The notes under the pieces: model-generated
What the model saw: the letters and a program-made list of their open reading frames with translations, nothing else
Told to the model about the DNA's origin: nothing
Database searches by the model: none
Shown here: in pieces, positions 47,963 through 59,669 of the stretch
Position numbering within the stretch: position 1 is the stretch's first letter
Layout: each line of letters opens with the position of its first letter
Assembly: GCA_027924645.1 (NCBI GenBank)
Contig: BSBN01000843.1
Span: 372,001-436,000, forward strand
DNA from: Cunninghamia lanceolata
Taxonomy: Eukaryota; Streptophyta; Pinopsida; Cupressales; Cupressaceae
Length of the DNA: 64,000 nt
Direction of reading: 5' to 3'
Translations under genes and position numbers: made by a program

Positions 47963-49511
47963 CAAGTTTCATGATGAGTAGATTACCAGAAGTGTATTTT
48001 GTAGTTTGAAGGTAGTGTTGAAGACAGTTACTGTACGACAATAGATTCCTCTGCATTCCTCCAAATTAGTAGTTATGGCTATGTAGTTCTAGAAATATGT
48101 TCTAGGTGCTATGAAGGTGATAATTCCAAAGTTTCAGATCATTTGTCACTCCGCTATGAAATTTATGCATGATAGAGTACCAACATGTGTTCTGGCAAAG
48201 TGAGGCAATATTGAAGGCCTATTGGAATGCTCTGCATTCCTCCAAAAGTGAATGGTTTCCTCTAGAGTTTTGTGGACATGTTCATGGATGTGCATTACAT
48301 GCTTCCTTGTAGTTTCAAGTCTCTTGGTGGTCCGCAAGCTCAGTTTTTCAATGACAGCATGTTGTAGAGTGTTCTAGATGACTTGTTGTTCCCAGAGTTC
48401 ATGGTTGAAGATATGTGACACAAATCTTTGATGTGCAGAGGTAAAGGAGTGTTTAGAGATGTTGTATGAGTCACTTAGACTCATCTAGAAGAGGTTTATG
48501 AAGATCTTTCTTGTTTCTAGTACCGCACAAGGTTTTCAAGTTGTTGTGGTCGTTATGCTTCAAGTTTCATATGTTTTTTCTTAAGGATGTCCTATTTTCA
48601 AATGAGTGGAGTATGTGGATGTAATTCCTTGGTGTTTGAATCTATGAAGGATGTTTTGGACCTGATTAAGCAAGTGTCAATGTCTGCAAGGCTTGGGTCT
48701 TCTACTAGTGTAGCGTGTAGTCTTGTTTAGGACTTGCCTTCTACACGTTTCATGTTGTATCCTGTCTGGCCGACTTGTAAATGTATTTTTCATGTTGTCT
48801 CTAGCCTACAAGAAATGTAATCAATGTAATATCATGTATAAATTGTAAACAAAATTGAGTTAGGCAAAGTGTGATTGCAAAGTAATTGATAGAGCTCACA
48901 TGTAAGATAAGGAGCAGAATGAATACATTATGATGTGCGACTGAAGGAGAAAGAGCAGAAGTTGTTGATGATGTCCTAATTCATCTTGAAGACATCTATG
49001 TGGAAGTGATCAAGTATAGAGTGTGCCTACCCAATCTGATCATCAGAAGCAAGTGTGAAGAGGCATAATTGTAATAATCAAAGGTGTGAGTTTCAATGTC
49101 AATTTTGAGACAGTAGAAGGACTGTCATACTATAATCTTTTGTAAGTGTTCTCAATTTAGGGAGTAGTAGCTTCCTTGGGAGTGAACCTAAAACAAATTC
49201 TTCAGGGAGTAGTAGCTTCCTTGGGAGTGACCCTAAATCAATTTTTTTATGGAGTAGAAGCTTCCTTGGGTTGTAGCCCTAAAACAAAGTTATTAATTTT
49301 CAGCTTCATATATTGTGAGTTAATCCTCACCATGGTTTTTCCCTTCTAGAGTTTTCCATGTATATCTGGTGTTATGTGTTGATGTGCATTGTGTTAATCA
49401 TTCATGCTTATGTTGATGTTGTAATGCTTAAGTTTTAATTTGCTTTAGAGAAGTTAAAGTTTATTTAGATACTGATTCATGCCCCCTCTTAGTATCCTTG
49501 TGTGTTTAAAA
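47963..49511 (+). repeat. 5' LTR of Copia B, right part
   Basis: Continues the LTR after the nested element and ends AAAA where the 3' LTR ends AACA. A unit of about 45 bases with GGGAGTAGTAGCTTCCTTGG repeats three times (49159, 49204, 49250). About 90 bases at roughly 48997-49088 are missing from the 3' LTR. Confidence 0.92.
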
Positions 49512-49513
49512 AA

Positions 49514-49526
49514 TGGTATCAGAGCC
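49514..49526 (+). promoter_or_regulatory. Primer-binding site of Copia B
   Basis: TGGTATCAGAGCC, a perfect initiator-Met type site, starts two bases after the LTR. Confidence 0.93.
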
Positions 49527-49569
49527 AAGTTCCTTTGAAGGAAGCTTAATCACTTGCGGAAGGTTCGAG

Positions 49570-50946
49570 ATGGAACTTAATGGATGCAACAAGATACCTA
49601 GGTTCGATGGAACAAATTATGCTTTTTGGTAGCTAAGGATGGAAGGCTATATCAATTCTCTAGGGTGTGGTGTTTGGCAATCTGTCAAGACTGGTTACAA
49701 AGTTCCTGCTACTATTCCTACAGATCTAGATGAAGTTAAGGAATATGATAACAATGCCAAGGCAAAGCTTGGTATCATGAGTGGGTTAGTTGACTCAGAA
49801 CTTTCAAAGGTAATGAGTTGCAATTCTGCTAAAGATGTTTGGGTTAAACTTGAAACTATTTATGAAGGAGATAAGAAAGTAAAGAAAGCAAAGATGCAAA
49901 TGTTCAAAAGAAGATTTGAGAACCTAAAAATGTCAGAGGATGAAGACATTGCTGGATATATGCTCCGAGTGAATGAAGTGGTCAATGACATCACAAGTCT
50001 TGGTGGAGAAGTGAAAGAAGATGAGATTGTGAAGAAGGTTCTAAGATCTCTTCCCAAATCTTACAGTCATAAGGTATCTTCTATTGAGGAGAATGTGGAC
50101 TTGGATACATACATTGTAGACAAATTATTTGGTTCCCAAACTGCCTTTGAAATGAGAGAGTTTGGTAGTGATTCTCCAAAGAAAGAAGCTGCTTTCAAAG
50201 TTAGTATGAAGACAAAGGAAGAAGTTGCTGATGAAGATGAGAGCTCTAATGAAGTTGAAAATTTTGTGAGAAGACTGAAGAAAGGCACTAGAAAATACAA
50301 AGGTAAGTTACCCTTCAAATGTTTCAATTGTGGAAAGGTTGGTCACTTTGCTTCTAAATGTCCTTTTAAGGGATCAAGGGGTAGTAACAAGAGATACAAG
50401 TTCAAAAGAAGTTTGTATTCCATAGAGAGTAGTTACTCTTCAGAAGATGAGGATTATGATGATTCAAATGATGAAACACTTTTCATGGCCTTGAGTGTTG
50501 GTGACAAAAAGGATGATGGTGGAAAATGTGAGAAGACTGATACCTTGCAAACATACCAAAACAATGACAGATCAATGGTTGTATGGATTGCCTTTCATAC
50601 AAGAGAAGAAGCCAAGGCTTGGGTAATTGATAGTGGTTGCTCAAATCATATCACTGGTGATAAGGAGAAGTTTATCAGTCTTGAGAAATGGGATGGTGGT
50701 GTTGTCAAGTTTGGTGGTGATGAGTCAACACAAATCTATGGAAAAGGTGCTATAACTATTGATGGAAAGAATAGGATTGAGGACGTCCTCTATGTCAAAG
50801 GGCTAAAGAAAAATCTTCTTAGTGTCAAATGTGCATCAAAGGTTATAATCTCACATTTCATGCCAAAGGTTGTGAAATCAAGAAGGCAGGATCTGGAAAA
50901 CTACTTTCAGAAGGGATCAAGACATATGGTGATATCTATCATCTGA
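49570..50946 (+). pseudogene. Gag and protease of Copia B
   Basis: The ATG at 49570 starts MELNGCNKIPRFDGTNYAFW, then a TAG (49630-49632) and a frame to 50946. Capsid blocks include CNSAKDVWVKLETIYEGDKK, a MFKRRFENLKM stretch and IVKKVLRSLPKSY. One knuckle, CFNCGKVGHFASKC, lies at about 50318-50360. The protease active site WVIDSGCSNHITG (about 50619-50657) is intact. Near 50825 a small indel moves the reading to another frame, where the pre-integrase region continues (about 50829-51011); the last 40 residues of this frame are out of register. Confidence 0.9.
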
Positions 50947-51900
50947 AGGAGGTAAATAGAAGAACATGTCTGTTGGATCAATCCATTGAGTATTGGATGT
51001 GGCACAAATGAATGGGACACAACATTTTTTATAATATGGTAAGGATCATCTCTACTCATGTAGTGAGAGACATGCCCAAGATAATCAAGCCTGCAAACAC
51101 AGTATGCAAGGAATGTCAAATGGGAAAGTAGACAAAGACAAGTTTCAAAAGAAAGGAGTACTCCTCTCTAAAGCCATTAGAGCTGATTCACACTAATCTA
51201 TTTGGCCCTAAAAGAGTAAAGAGTTAACAAGGTGAGAGGTATTTCATATTGCTTATTGATGATTATTCTAGAATGACTTGGGTTGATTTCTTAAGAGAAA
51301 AATTAGATGCCCTTGATAAATTTAAGGTGTTCAAAGCTATGGTTGAAAATGAATTGGATGCTAAGATCAAGTGATTAAGGTTTGATAGAGGAGGTGAGTT
51401 CACTTCTAATGAATTTGAAATTTTTTTTCAAGATCGTGGTATTAGGAGACATATGTCAGCTCCTAGGACCCCTTAGCAAAATGGGGTAGTAGAAAAGAAG
51501 AATAGAACCATGCAAGAGATGGCTAGGGCAATGTTGAAAGATGCACATTTCCCTGATATGTGCTGGAAGGAAGCAGTTCACACTATTATCTATCTAATTA
51601 ATAGAGTGCAACTAAGGGTCAACAACACTAAGACTCCTTATGAGCTATGGTATGGAAGATCTCCCTCTATCAGATACTTCAGTATCTTTGGAAAAAAATG
51701 CTATATCAGAAGAGACAAAGAAGACCTAGGAAAGTTTGGTTCAAGAAGTGATGAAGGAATATTTCTTGGTTACTCAACCAGAAGCAAGGCTTATAGATGC
51801 TACAACAAGAGGTTGGGAAAGATGATTGAAAGTACAAATGTCAAGGTAGATGAAGGCCTATATAATATCTCACAAGAATTAGAGGACTCTGAATATGATA
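50829..51900 (+). pseudogene. Integrase of Copia B
   Basis: After the pre-integrase stretch, the core shows IHTNLFGP at about 51190, where the first catalytic Asp reads Asn (G to A), then RFDRGGEF (second Asp kept, about 51380) and [11 protein letters not shown] (Glu kept, about 51482-51510). The C-terminal part has the Copia blocks [20 protein letters not shown] and [17 protein letters not shown]. In-frame stops are TGA 51009, TAG 51129, TAA 51225, TGA 51372 and TAG 51474, all at Gln or Arg positions of the family. Confidence 0.9.
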
Positions 51901-53640
51901 TATTTACATGCATTAAAGATGAAGATGAAGAAGAAGTGAAAGAAGAAAAGGAACAAGAACCAAAGCAAGTGCCCAAGACTCTAGCAAATTATGTTCAGAA
52001 GAACCACTCAGAAGATCTGATCATTGGAGATAAGAATGAAGGTGTGTTCATAAGAAGAAAGTTTGCTAAGATACATGAGCAAGTAAACTTGAGTTTGCTA
52101 TCAAAATTTGAACCTAAAACCTTTGTTGATGCTAGAAAAGATGACGGATGGATAAAGACAATGGAAGAGGAACTGGATCAAATTGAGAAGATTCAGACAT
52201 GGAAATTGGTTCCCAGGCCAGCCAATAAGAATGTTATAGGAACAAAGTGGGTGTTCCGAAACAAGATGAATGAAGAAGGTGAAGTTGTAAGGAACAAAGC
52301 AAGATTGGTATGCAAAGGATACACACAAGTTGAAGGTATTGATTTTGAGGAGACTTTTTCTCTAGTAGCCAGGATGGAAGCAATCAGAATGTTCCTTGCT
52401 CTTTCTTCTCATAAGAACTTCAAGGTATATCAAATGGATGTTAAGTCAACTTTCTTGAATGGGGATCTAGAGGAAGAGGTTTATATTGAACAATCAGATG
52501 GTTTCTAGATATCAAAAGATTTGGACATGGTATGCAGACTCAAGAAGGCTTTGTATGGTCTCAGGCAACCACCTAGGGCTTGGTATGCTAGGTTAGACAA
52601 GTACTTACTTCAACAGGGCTTCAAGAAAGGTACTACAAATAGTAATATTTACATCAAGGAAGAAGGAGACAAGATTTTGATAGTTGCAGTATATGTTGAT
52701 AATATCATCTTTGGTGGAGATGATGATATGTGTAAGAGGTTTGCAAAGGAGATGCAATAAGAGTTTGAGATGTCTATGATTGGTGAGATGTCTTTCTTAC
52801 TTAGACTTCAAATGTCTCAGCTAGAAGGTGGTATCTTTATTTCTCAAGCTAAGTATGTCAAAGAATTATTAAAAAAGTTTGGTATGGAGGATTCTAAGCC
52901 AATGAGTACTCCCATGGTCATTGGATGTCACTTGAGCAAGGATGATGAGTCTTCAGAGGTGGATCATATTGTCTATAGATCTATGATTGGAGGATTGTTG
53001 TACCTAACTACTTCTAGACCTGATATTATGCATGCAGTATGTGTGGTTACTAGATATCAAGCTAATCCCAAGCAAACACATGAGAAGGTAGTGAAAAGAA
53101 TACTCAAATACTTGAAAGGAACTCTAGATTATGGCTTATGGTATCCAAGAGGTAATGACTTTGATTTAAATGCCTACACTGCTATTGATTGGGTAGGTTG
53201 TTTTGATGATAGAAGAAGTACAAGTGGAGGTTCTTTCCTCTTAGGAAGCAGATTGGTTTCATGGAAAAGCAAGAAGCAATATTTAGTGTCCTTATCTACT
53301 GCAAAGGCAGAGTACATTGCAGTAGCATCCTGTTGCACACAAGTGTTGTGGATGAAGAAAACCCTAAAGGATATCAAGGTATTGTATGATAAGCCTATTC
53401 CTATTTTGTGTGACAACACAAGTGCTATCAATATTTCCAAGAATCCAGTGATGCACTCTAGAACTGAGCATATAGCAATAAGGTATCACTTTTTGAGAGA
53501 GAAGGTGGCAAAAAAGGAAGTAAGGTTGGAATATATTCCAACAAAGGATTAGATTGCATATATTTTCACAAAGGATCTTGCAAAGGACACCTTTGAGGAT
53601 CTCCGACAGAGGTTAGGGGTAATTGCACCTCCTTCTTGCT
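51901..53640 (+). pseudogene. Reverse transcriptase and RNase H of Copia B
   Basis: An acidic linker leads to RT blocks [20 protein letters not shown], an [15 protein letters not shown] segment and [20 protein letters not shown]. The active-site box reads YVDN (about 52690-52705) where YVDD is expected. RNase H starts with a damaged first motif (AIDWVG for DADWAG, about 53180), keeps TAKAEYIA and LCDNTSAI, and ends DLRQRLGVIAPPS before TAG at 53639. In-frame stops are TAG 52506, TAA 52758 and TAG 53550. Confidence 0.92.
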
Positions 53641-53659
53641 AGATGCATAAGTGATGCAT

Positions 53660-53902
53660 CTGTCCAGGGGGAGTTCATGTTATATATTTTTCTTGGACTG
53701 ATGGTGGTGACCTCTCAAGGGGAGAAGGTAGTGGTTTCTAATGATAGGGGGAGTTTGTTTGCTGCAAGAAGAAATCATGCTCTAAGAAAGAATGTGCAAG
53801 TATGTGGTCACTAATGAGCAAGTGGTGGTTACCCTTTGTCCTTGATGTCAAAGGGGGAGAAATGTGTAGGTATGTGTTGCCATCAATGCCAAAGGGGGAG
53901 AT
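53660..53902 (+). promoter_or_regulatory. Multiplied polypurine tracts of Copia B
   Basis: Purine tracts occur near 53667 (AGGGGGAG), 53717 (AAGGGGAGAAGG), 53746 (AGGGGGAG), 53850 (AAAGGGGGAGA) and 53891 (AAAGGGGGAGAT). The last abuts the LTR. The surrounding TGTTGCCATCAATGCC is nearly identical to that at 40460-40475 in the pol-less element. Confidence 0.8.
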
Positions 53903-55621
53903 TGTTACACATATGGTTCCTAAGGTTGTCATTGATGTCAACACTATCATGGATGTGTGATGGTGTTCATGGTTGGATGTCATGCCCTATCTAGCAGAGA
54001 ATATATAGTTCATGGTTGGGTGTCATGTTGAATATAATGAGATTACTGAAGTTCATGGTTGGATGTCATGCCTTGATCAATGTAGATTTGAGTATGAAGG
54101 CATATTAATATGGGAATTAGAAGCACTAAGATGATCAGATGTGTTGCTGATGGATTGAGTCAAGTTTTACGATGATTGGATTACTGGAAGAGTGTTTTGA
54201 AGTTTGAAGGCAGTGTTGAAGATAGTTACTATATGGAAATAGATTTCTCCACATTCCTTTGCATTAGTAGTAATGGCTATATAGTTCTAGAAATATGTTC
54301 TAGGTGATGTGAAGGTGATAATTCCAAAGTTTTAGATCATTTGTCACTCCACTGCGAAAGTTATGCATGATAAAGTATCGATATGTGTTCTAGCAAAGTG
54401 AGGCAGTATTGAAGGCCTATTGGAATGCTCCACATTCCTCCAGAAGTGAATGGTTTCCTTTCTGGTTTTGTAGACATGTTCATGGATGTGCATTACATGC
54501 TTCCTTGTAGTTTCAAGTCTCCTGGTGGTCTGCAAGCTCAGTTTTTTAATGACAACATGTTGCAGAGTGTTCTGGATGACTTGTTGTTCCTAGAGTTCAT
54601 GGTTGAAGATATGAGACACAAATCTTTGATGTGTGGAGGTAAAGGAGTGTTTGGAGATGTTGTATGAGTCATGTAGACTCATCTGGTAGAGGTTCATGAA
54701 GATATTTCTTGTTTCCAGTACCACACAAGGTTTTCAAGTTGTTGTGGTCACTATGCTTCAAGTTTCATATGTTTTTGCTTAAGTTTGTCCTATTTTCAAT
54801 TGAGTAGAGTATGTGGATGTAATTCCTTGGTGTTTGAAGCTGTGAAGGATGTTTTGGACCTGATTAATCAAGTGTTGTTGTCTGCAAGGCTTGGGTCTTC
54901 TACTGATGTAGTGTGTAGTGTTGTTTAGGACTTGTTTTCTACACATTTCATGTTGTATACTGTCTAGACGACTTGTAAATGTATTTTTCATGTTGTCTAT
55001 GGTCGAAAAGAAATGTAATCAATGTAATATCATGTATAAATTGTAAATCAGATTGAGTTAGGCAAAGTGTGATTGCAAAGTAATTGATAGAGCTTGCATG
55101 TAAGATAAGGAGTAGAATGAATACATTATGATGTGTGACTGAAGGAGAAAGAGAAGAAGTTGTTGATGCTGTCCTAATTCATCTTGAAGACATCTTGAGT
55201 TTCAATGTCAGTTTTTAGAAAGTAGAAGGACTATCATATTGTAATCTTTTGTAAGTGTGTTCTCAATTTAGGGAGTAGTAGCTTCCTTAGGAGTGACCCT
55301 AAAATAAAGTCTTCAGGGAGTAGTAGCTTCCTTGGGAGTGACCCTAAATCAAAGTTTTTAGGGAGTAGTAGCTTCCTTAGGTTGTAGCCTTAAAACAAAG
55401 TTATTATTTTTGAACTTCATATATTGTGAGTTAATCCTCACTGTGGTTTTTCCCTTCTAGGGTTTTCCACGTATATCTCGTGTTATATGTTGATGTGCAT
55501 TGTCTTAAACTTTCATGCTTATGTTGATGTTGTAATGCTTAAGTTTTAATATGCTCCAGAGAAGTTAAAGTTTGTTTAGATATTGATTCACTCCCCTCTT
55601 AGTATCGTTATGTGTTCAACA
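53903..55621 (+). repeat. 3' LTR of Copia B
   Basis: Intact copy, 1,719 bp, TGTTACAC to CAACA. The 43-base repeat starts at 53965, 54008 and 54051. The 45-base repeat starts near 55271, 55316 and 55361, with TTTAGGG/CCCTAAA arms around the first unit (55267-55303). Confidence 0.95.
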
Positions 55622-55626
55622 GTATG

Positions 55627-56298
55627 AACCACATCAAGGTTCATTGAACCATCATCACCACATTCATTTTAAAAGGTTCCTTCAACACATTTAGTTGAAT
55701 ACATGTTTCACATGGCATTGAGCTTGCACCTCCTTGTGGCTAATAGGAATCACACCAAAGGTGAAGACTTGCTAGATAAGCATCACTCATCATCATTTAA
55801 GATTAATCAAGAGAGAGTCAGTCTTTAGATCCTATTTTGAGGAACACTAAATTATAATATCATTTGAATTCTATAATTCACATATAGTTGTGCCCATATT
55901 ACATTGAAGATTGTAGCTACATATTGCAAGCCCTTATGGTAGATTGTAATTCAATTGTGATTGTCAATCAATAACATGATCAAATTATTATTTCTTTGAA
56001 TTTCACTATGTGTTTGTTTGTTAGGATACATGGTTGGATAATATTTCATTTGATCCTCTACCCATGACTACATGAACTAGCATCATAGTGAAAGGTTTGG
56101 AATCCTGAAGGTTCTACTTTGAAATAAATCACCAAATTTGGGGTAGTCTACAAAAATCTTGTTTAAATAGAGTGTTAATTGTGAGGTACTTTCTAGGAGT
56201 GATTGTGGATAGACTACTAACTTGAGGTAGTTTACATCAGATCCAAGGATAGAATGTCTCTATGAAGAGGACAAGGTATTATTAAACTTGCTATAAAG
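55627..56298 (+). other. Non-coding leader before a gypsy gag relic
   Basis: No coding frame is seen. A degenerate TAGCATCATAGTG at about 56087-56099 could be a mutated TGGCATCAGAG-type primer site, with two G-to-A changes. No LTR end is clear upstream. Confidence 0.35.
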
Positions 56299-57613
56299 AT
56301 GAAAGAAATGTTTGAAATGGTGAGAGAAATGAAGATCTAAATGGATGCCTTTTTTTTAAGACTATAGAAAGATTACTAACCCTAGTATTGATGATGAGAA
56401 TGATGGAGATCAAAAGGATAGTCCTATGGAGAAAAAAAAAAGTAAAGAAGATATGGAGGGAAGGATGTTAAAAGCTACATCAAGTATTGGTAGGAAAATG
56501 AGTAGATATACCAAATTATTTTGGTAGTTTAAATCCTAAAGAATTGATAGATTGGATAACTAATTTAGAAGAGAAATTTGAGTATGAATATATTGATGAT
56601 CATGGTAGGGTGAAATTTTATAACAGTAAATGAAGGGGCATGTTGCTATTTGGTGTAAAGAAATTTAGTTAGAAAGAAATAGAAAAGTTAAACCTAGTTT
56701 TAAAAAATAGGATAATGGTGAAAAAGTTGAAATCTAAGTCCATTCCTATGAATTATCATTTAGAATTGTTGAAAAAGTTGCATGATTTGAGACAAAAGGA
56801 TATGACTGTGAAATGTTATACTAAATAATATTATAGGCTAACAATTAGAGTAGGTCATCATGATGAACTCTAGGAAAAGGTAGCAAGGTACATCAATGGT
56901 TTGCGAGGATTAATTCAAGAGGAGTTGAGTCTATTGACTATCCAAATAGTAGAAGAAGCATATCAGTTGGCCCCATTAACAAAAAGGAAATTAAATGAAA
57001 GATTTGAGGTCATACATAACTAAAAAAGAGGAAGTGGAGGAAGATTCCAAAGAAGTAGAACCCAAATTAATGATAGAAGATCCTAGAATGAAGCTGCAAA
57101 AGCGAGGAAGAGTAACAATTCATGTCATAATGACAATAGTTCATATCACAATGAAGGAGGAAGTAGTAATTCTTACTACAATAGTAGAGAAGGTAGTGGT
57201 TCATTCCACGATGATAAAATAGATAGGTACCAAAGAAGTAGAGGAATATATAGTAGAAGTGATGGAATATATTTTCATGGAACTTCTTTTTGGTGTGGAG
57301 CTAATGGTCATAGGCAATTTGTGTGTTCCCAAAGTACAAATAAGAGACCTAAAGTTAGTGCAACAACCACATATGTAGATGAAGAACCTAAAAGCCTAGT
57401 TTAACAACCTAAGAAGGGTGAGTATTTGGTCATTTAGAGAGCCTTGTTGAGAACAAATGTTGGGGATGAAGAAAAATAACTAGCACAAAGGAAAAAAAAT
57501 AGAACAATATGTAATATTGAAGGCAAATGTTGTAAATTCATCATTGATAGTGGTAGAATAAATAATCTAGTTTCAAAAGAAATGGTTAACAAGCTAAAGT
57601 CGAAAAGGATAGA
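56299..57613 (+). pseudogene. Gypsy gag-protease relic cut by an LTR insertion
   Basis: The ATG at 56299 (MKEMFEMVREMKI) begins a charged helical start like that at 44160. Capsid traces are WITNLEEKFEYEYIDD (about 56550) and LKKLHDLRQKDMTVKCY (about 56770-56820), then VARYINGL. The knuckle has lost its first Cys (FWCGANGHRQFVC, about 57290-57312). The protease motif FIIDSGRINNLVSKEMVNKL (about 57537-57600) keeps Asp-Ser-Gly. The frame stops at 57613, where the chromovirus B LTR begins. It is more decayed than the 44160 copy, with many stops and frameshifts. Confidence 0.75.
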
Positions 57614-57915
57614 TGCTATGCCCTTAATCATATAGTGTGCATAGAGTTATGAGTAGTCATCTTGTGGCTAGCTTAACTCTTAATCAAGTTATATGATCAT
57701 TAATATAGTCTTATATAGGTAGTTAAATTATCCTAGGTGGAATCCAAGGCATAAGCATGGCATACATATGAGCTAGTGGTTAGTTTATGATCATCATATT
57801 GCAATATTACAAATTGGTTCTTATTGGAAAAATTTGGACATTTTCCCTCTTGAAGTATTATCAAGTATATGAAACATATTTCTTATTATATTCTTCTCTT
57901 GTGCAAGTTATTTCA
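57614..57915 (+). repeat. 5' LTR of chromovirus B
   Basis: TGCTATGCCCTTAAT at the start and GCAAGTTATTTCA at the end align with the inverted LTR at 58931-59259 (TGCTACGCCCTTAAT, GCAAGATATTTCA). Middle parts also match (CTTGTGGCTAGCTTAACT against CTTGTGGCTATCTTAACT). It is 302 bp and followed by a primer site. It landed inside the protease relic to its left; the candidate target copy is ATAGA (57609-57613). Confidence 0.85.
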
Positions 57916-57922
57916 TTACAAG

Positions 57923-57934
57923 TGGTGCCAGAGC
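57923..57934 (+). promoter_or_regulatory. Primer-binding site of chromovirus B
   Basis: TGGTGCCAGAGC lies seven bases after the LTR, an initiator-Met-like site with two changes. Confidence 0.75.
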
Positions 57935-58810
57935 ATGATCTTAGTGATTAGAAGGAAAGAAACAAGACAATTTTTAATTTAGGAGGTCAAATTATGAAGC
58001 ACATATCTCTCTCAATTTGGTGAATTTTCTTTTATTTTTAGAGGGTTCACCAAGGACATATTGAAGCTACTATGATCAATATTTGAGGTCATTTGGAGCA
58101 GATTTGAGGGAGTTATTGTGAAATTTGGGTTTCCATTAAATTTGCACCTATGGCTACAAAATAGTGAATTTGTTTTATAAATTCTAGAGCATTGAACAAG
58201 GGTAGATTGATCCACACGCAATTCTAATTTGAAGTCATTTGAAGTCGGTTTGAGTAACTTACTACAATTTAAGGAATTTTTTAGATGTGTTTACATTCTT
58301 TGAAATCTTGGGAAAAATCATTAGGGGTCTACTCTTTGAAATTTTAATTTTATGGCCAAAAAAAATCTAAAATCACTTGATCAAGTTTTGGTCAACAAAA
58401 AAATTAGATTTTGTATTGTCAAGTCTCAACAAGGTAGGACTACAGACTACAGGTAGGGGCAATAATTCCTACACCTAGAAAAGAGCTCTGACAAAGAGGA
58501 TATAGACTTGGATTTTGTATCAAGTGGGGCCTTAGTTGTAACTCCCTCCCCATTGGATGACAAAGTGAGCCAATTGGAAGAAGGTATGCACACTATATGC
58601 AGTATGACATAAAAGGAGAAACATGGCTAGCATCAAGTCTACAATAAATGAACAATGGGAAGGGTAATGACTCATATCCAAGAATCAATCTAGAAGACAC
58701 CATGCTCACAACCAAAGGAACAACCCCAAAAACCACTCAATAAAGGTGGATCTTTAGGACAAGTCAATCATGATCCAAATGCTAGATCTAATATAAAAAA
58801 CCTACTACGA
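57935..58810 (+). other. Leader and unclear gag start of chromovirus B
   Basis: The leader shares GAGTTATTGTGAAATTTGGG and following bases (about 58110-58135) with the leader of the opposite copy near 63835-63860. Gag N-terminal coding is too decayed to follow before 58811. Confidence 0.45.
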
Positions 58811-58928
58811 AAGGTGGGCATGTGCAATTTTTATGGCAAGGATCCACTAACATGGATAAATCAAATGGAGAATTTTTTTGATGTACATGCGAAATTGCAA
58901 GAGGGAAAAAGTGACAATGGCTTCCAGT
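58811..58928 (+). pseudogene. Gag fragment of chromovirus B, cut by a related element
   Basis: The frame reads KVGMCNFYGKDPLTWINQME, an FFDVH segment and KKVTMAS. It matches the gag at about 63270-63390 on the other strand (KVDMHKFDGKDPLTWINQME). The sequence stops at 58930, where the 3' LTR of the opposite copy begins; AGTAA (58926-58930) would be its target copy. Confidence 0.8.
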
Positions 58929-58930
58929 AA

Positions 58931-59259
58931 TGAAATATCTTGCACAATGGAAGAAGATAATATGAAATATTCTACAAATACTTGATAATAACTAAGAATA
59001 ATAGGCCACTTTGAGGGGGCAACCTCCAAATATCTCCAATGAGAACAAACTTCACAATATGATAATGAAATAAGACTCACCTCCTCCTATATATACCTAA
59101 TTATGCTTAGGATGAATAGACACACCCCTATATAACACCTAGTCCGACCTATCTAACAAAATAATAATATAATAATTATAACATGACTTGATTAGGAGTT
59201 AAGATAGCCACAAGCCGACTATTCATAACCCTATGTACACTAATATTAAGGGCGTAGCA
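58931..59259 (-). repeat. 3' LTR of the chromovirus B copy
   Basis: On the minus strand it starts TGCTACGCCC and ends ATATTTCA, 329 bp. GGTATATATAGGAGG (about 59084-59098) is a good TATA element. It aligns with 57614-57915 in inverted orientation. Confidence 0.85.
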
Positions 59260-59669
59260 TGCCCCCCCTCTTCAAAGAAGCATTGTCCTCAATGCTAACC
59301 AAGTGTGGATTCTTTTGAATGAACTCCTCATTCTCCCATGTGGCCTCTTCAACTAGTAAATTCTTCCATTGGATGAGATACTGAGTGAGGGTTCTATTCC
59401 TCAGCTTCTTCGTGCGTGTTTGAAGAATGCACTCTGGTTCCAAAATTATTCTTCCTTCTTCATCAAGCTCTGGCAGTACTATTTGAGTAGGAATATTCTA
59501 CCCAATTACCTTCTTCAAACAAGAAACATGAAAAACTAGATGTATCTTTGTTGTTGGTGGCAACTCTAGCTTGTAGGCAACACTACCAATCTTTTACATG
59601 ATTTGGTATGGCCCATAATATCTTGGAGACAACTTATAATTCTTTTTTTTGTTGCTTCATTTAGATTTG
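59246..59669 (-). pseudogene. Integrase tail and chromodomain of the chromovirus B copy
   Basis: The chromodomain-like end (59246-59443) contains LTQYLIQWKNLLVEEATWEN and EEFIQKNPHLVS, the aromatic and acidic pattern of chromovirus C-termini that read histone marks. It is in a different frame from the rest of pol, so an indel lies between 59443 and 59670. It ends in GGMLRP at the polypurine tract, so coding overlaps the tract. Confidence 0.85.
59260..59273 (-). promoter_or_regulatory. Polypurine tract of the chromovirus B copy
   Basis: The minus strand reads GAAGAGGGGGGGCA directly before the LTR, overlapping the end of pol coding. Confidence 0.85.

Larger units (their letters stand above)
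42175..55621 (+). mobile_element. Copia B: Ty1/copia retrotransposon with a nested insertion
   Basis: The outer LTRs (42175-49511 including an insertion; 53903-55621) start TGTTACAC and the right one ends CAACA. The target duplication GTATG is perfect (42170-42174 and 55622-55626). The interior holds an initiator-Met primer site, gag-protease, integrase, RT and RNase H in Copia order. Nearly all of pol keeps one frame, with nine in-frame stops and one small indel near 50825. The multiple polypurine tracts before the 3' LTR suggest a Sirevirus-type lineage. Confidence 0.95.

Noticed and set aside
48146..48337. Frames duplicated at 54344-54535
   Set aside because: They recur only because both lie in the two LTRs of Copia B; no coding signal.
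145..53640. TAG read as Gln (alternative genetic code or stop suppression)
   Set aside because: TAG at Gln sites is striking, but TGA at Arg sites, TAA at Gln sites, stops at Trp sites and G-to-A catalytic losses occur in the same elements. Deamination explains all of them and the sequence is clearly plant.
55261..55400. Interstitial telomere array
   Set aside because: TTTAGGG occurs singly as part of a 45-base unit, not in tandem.
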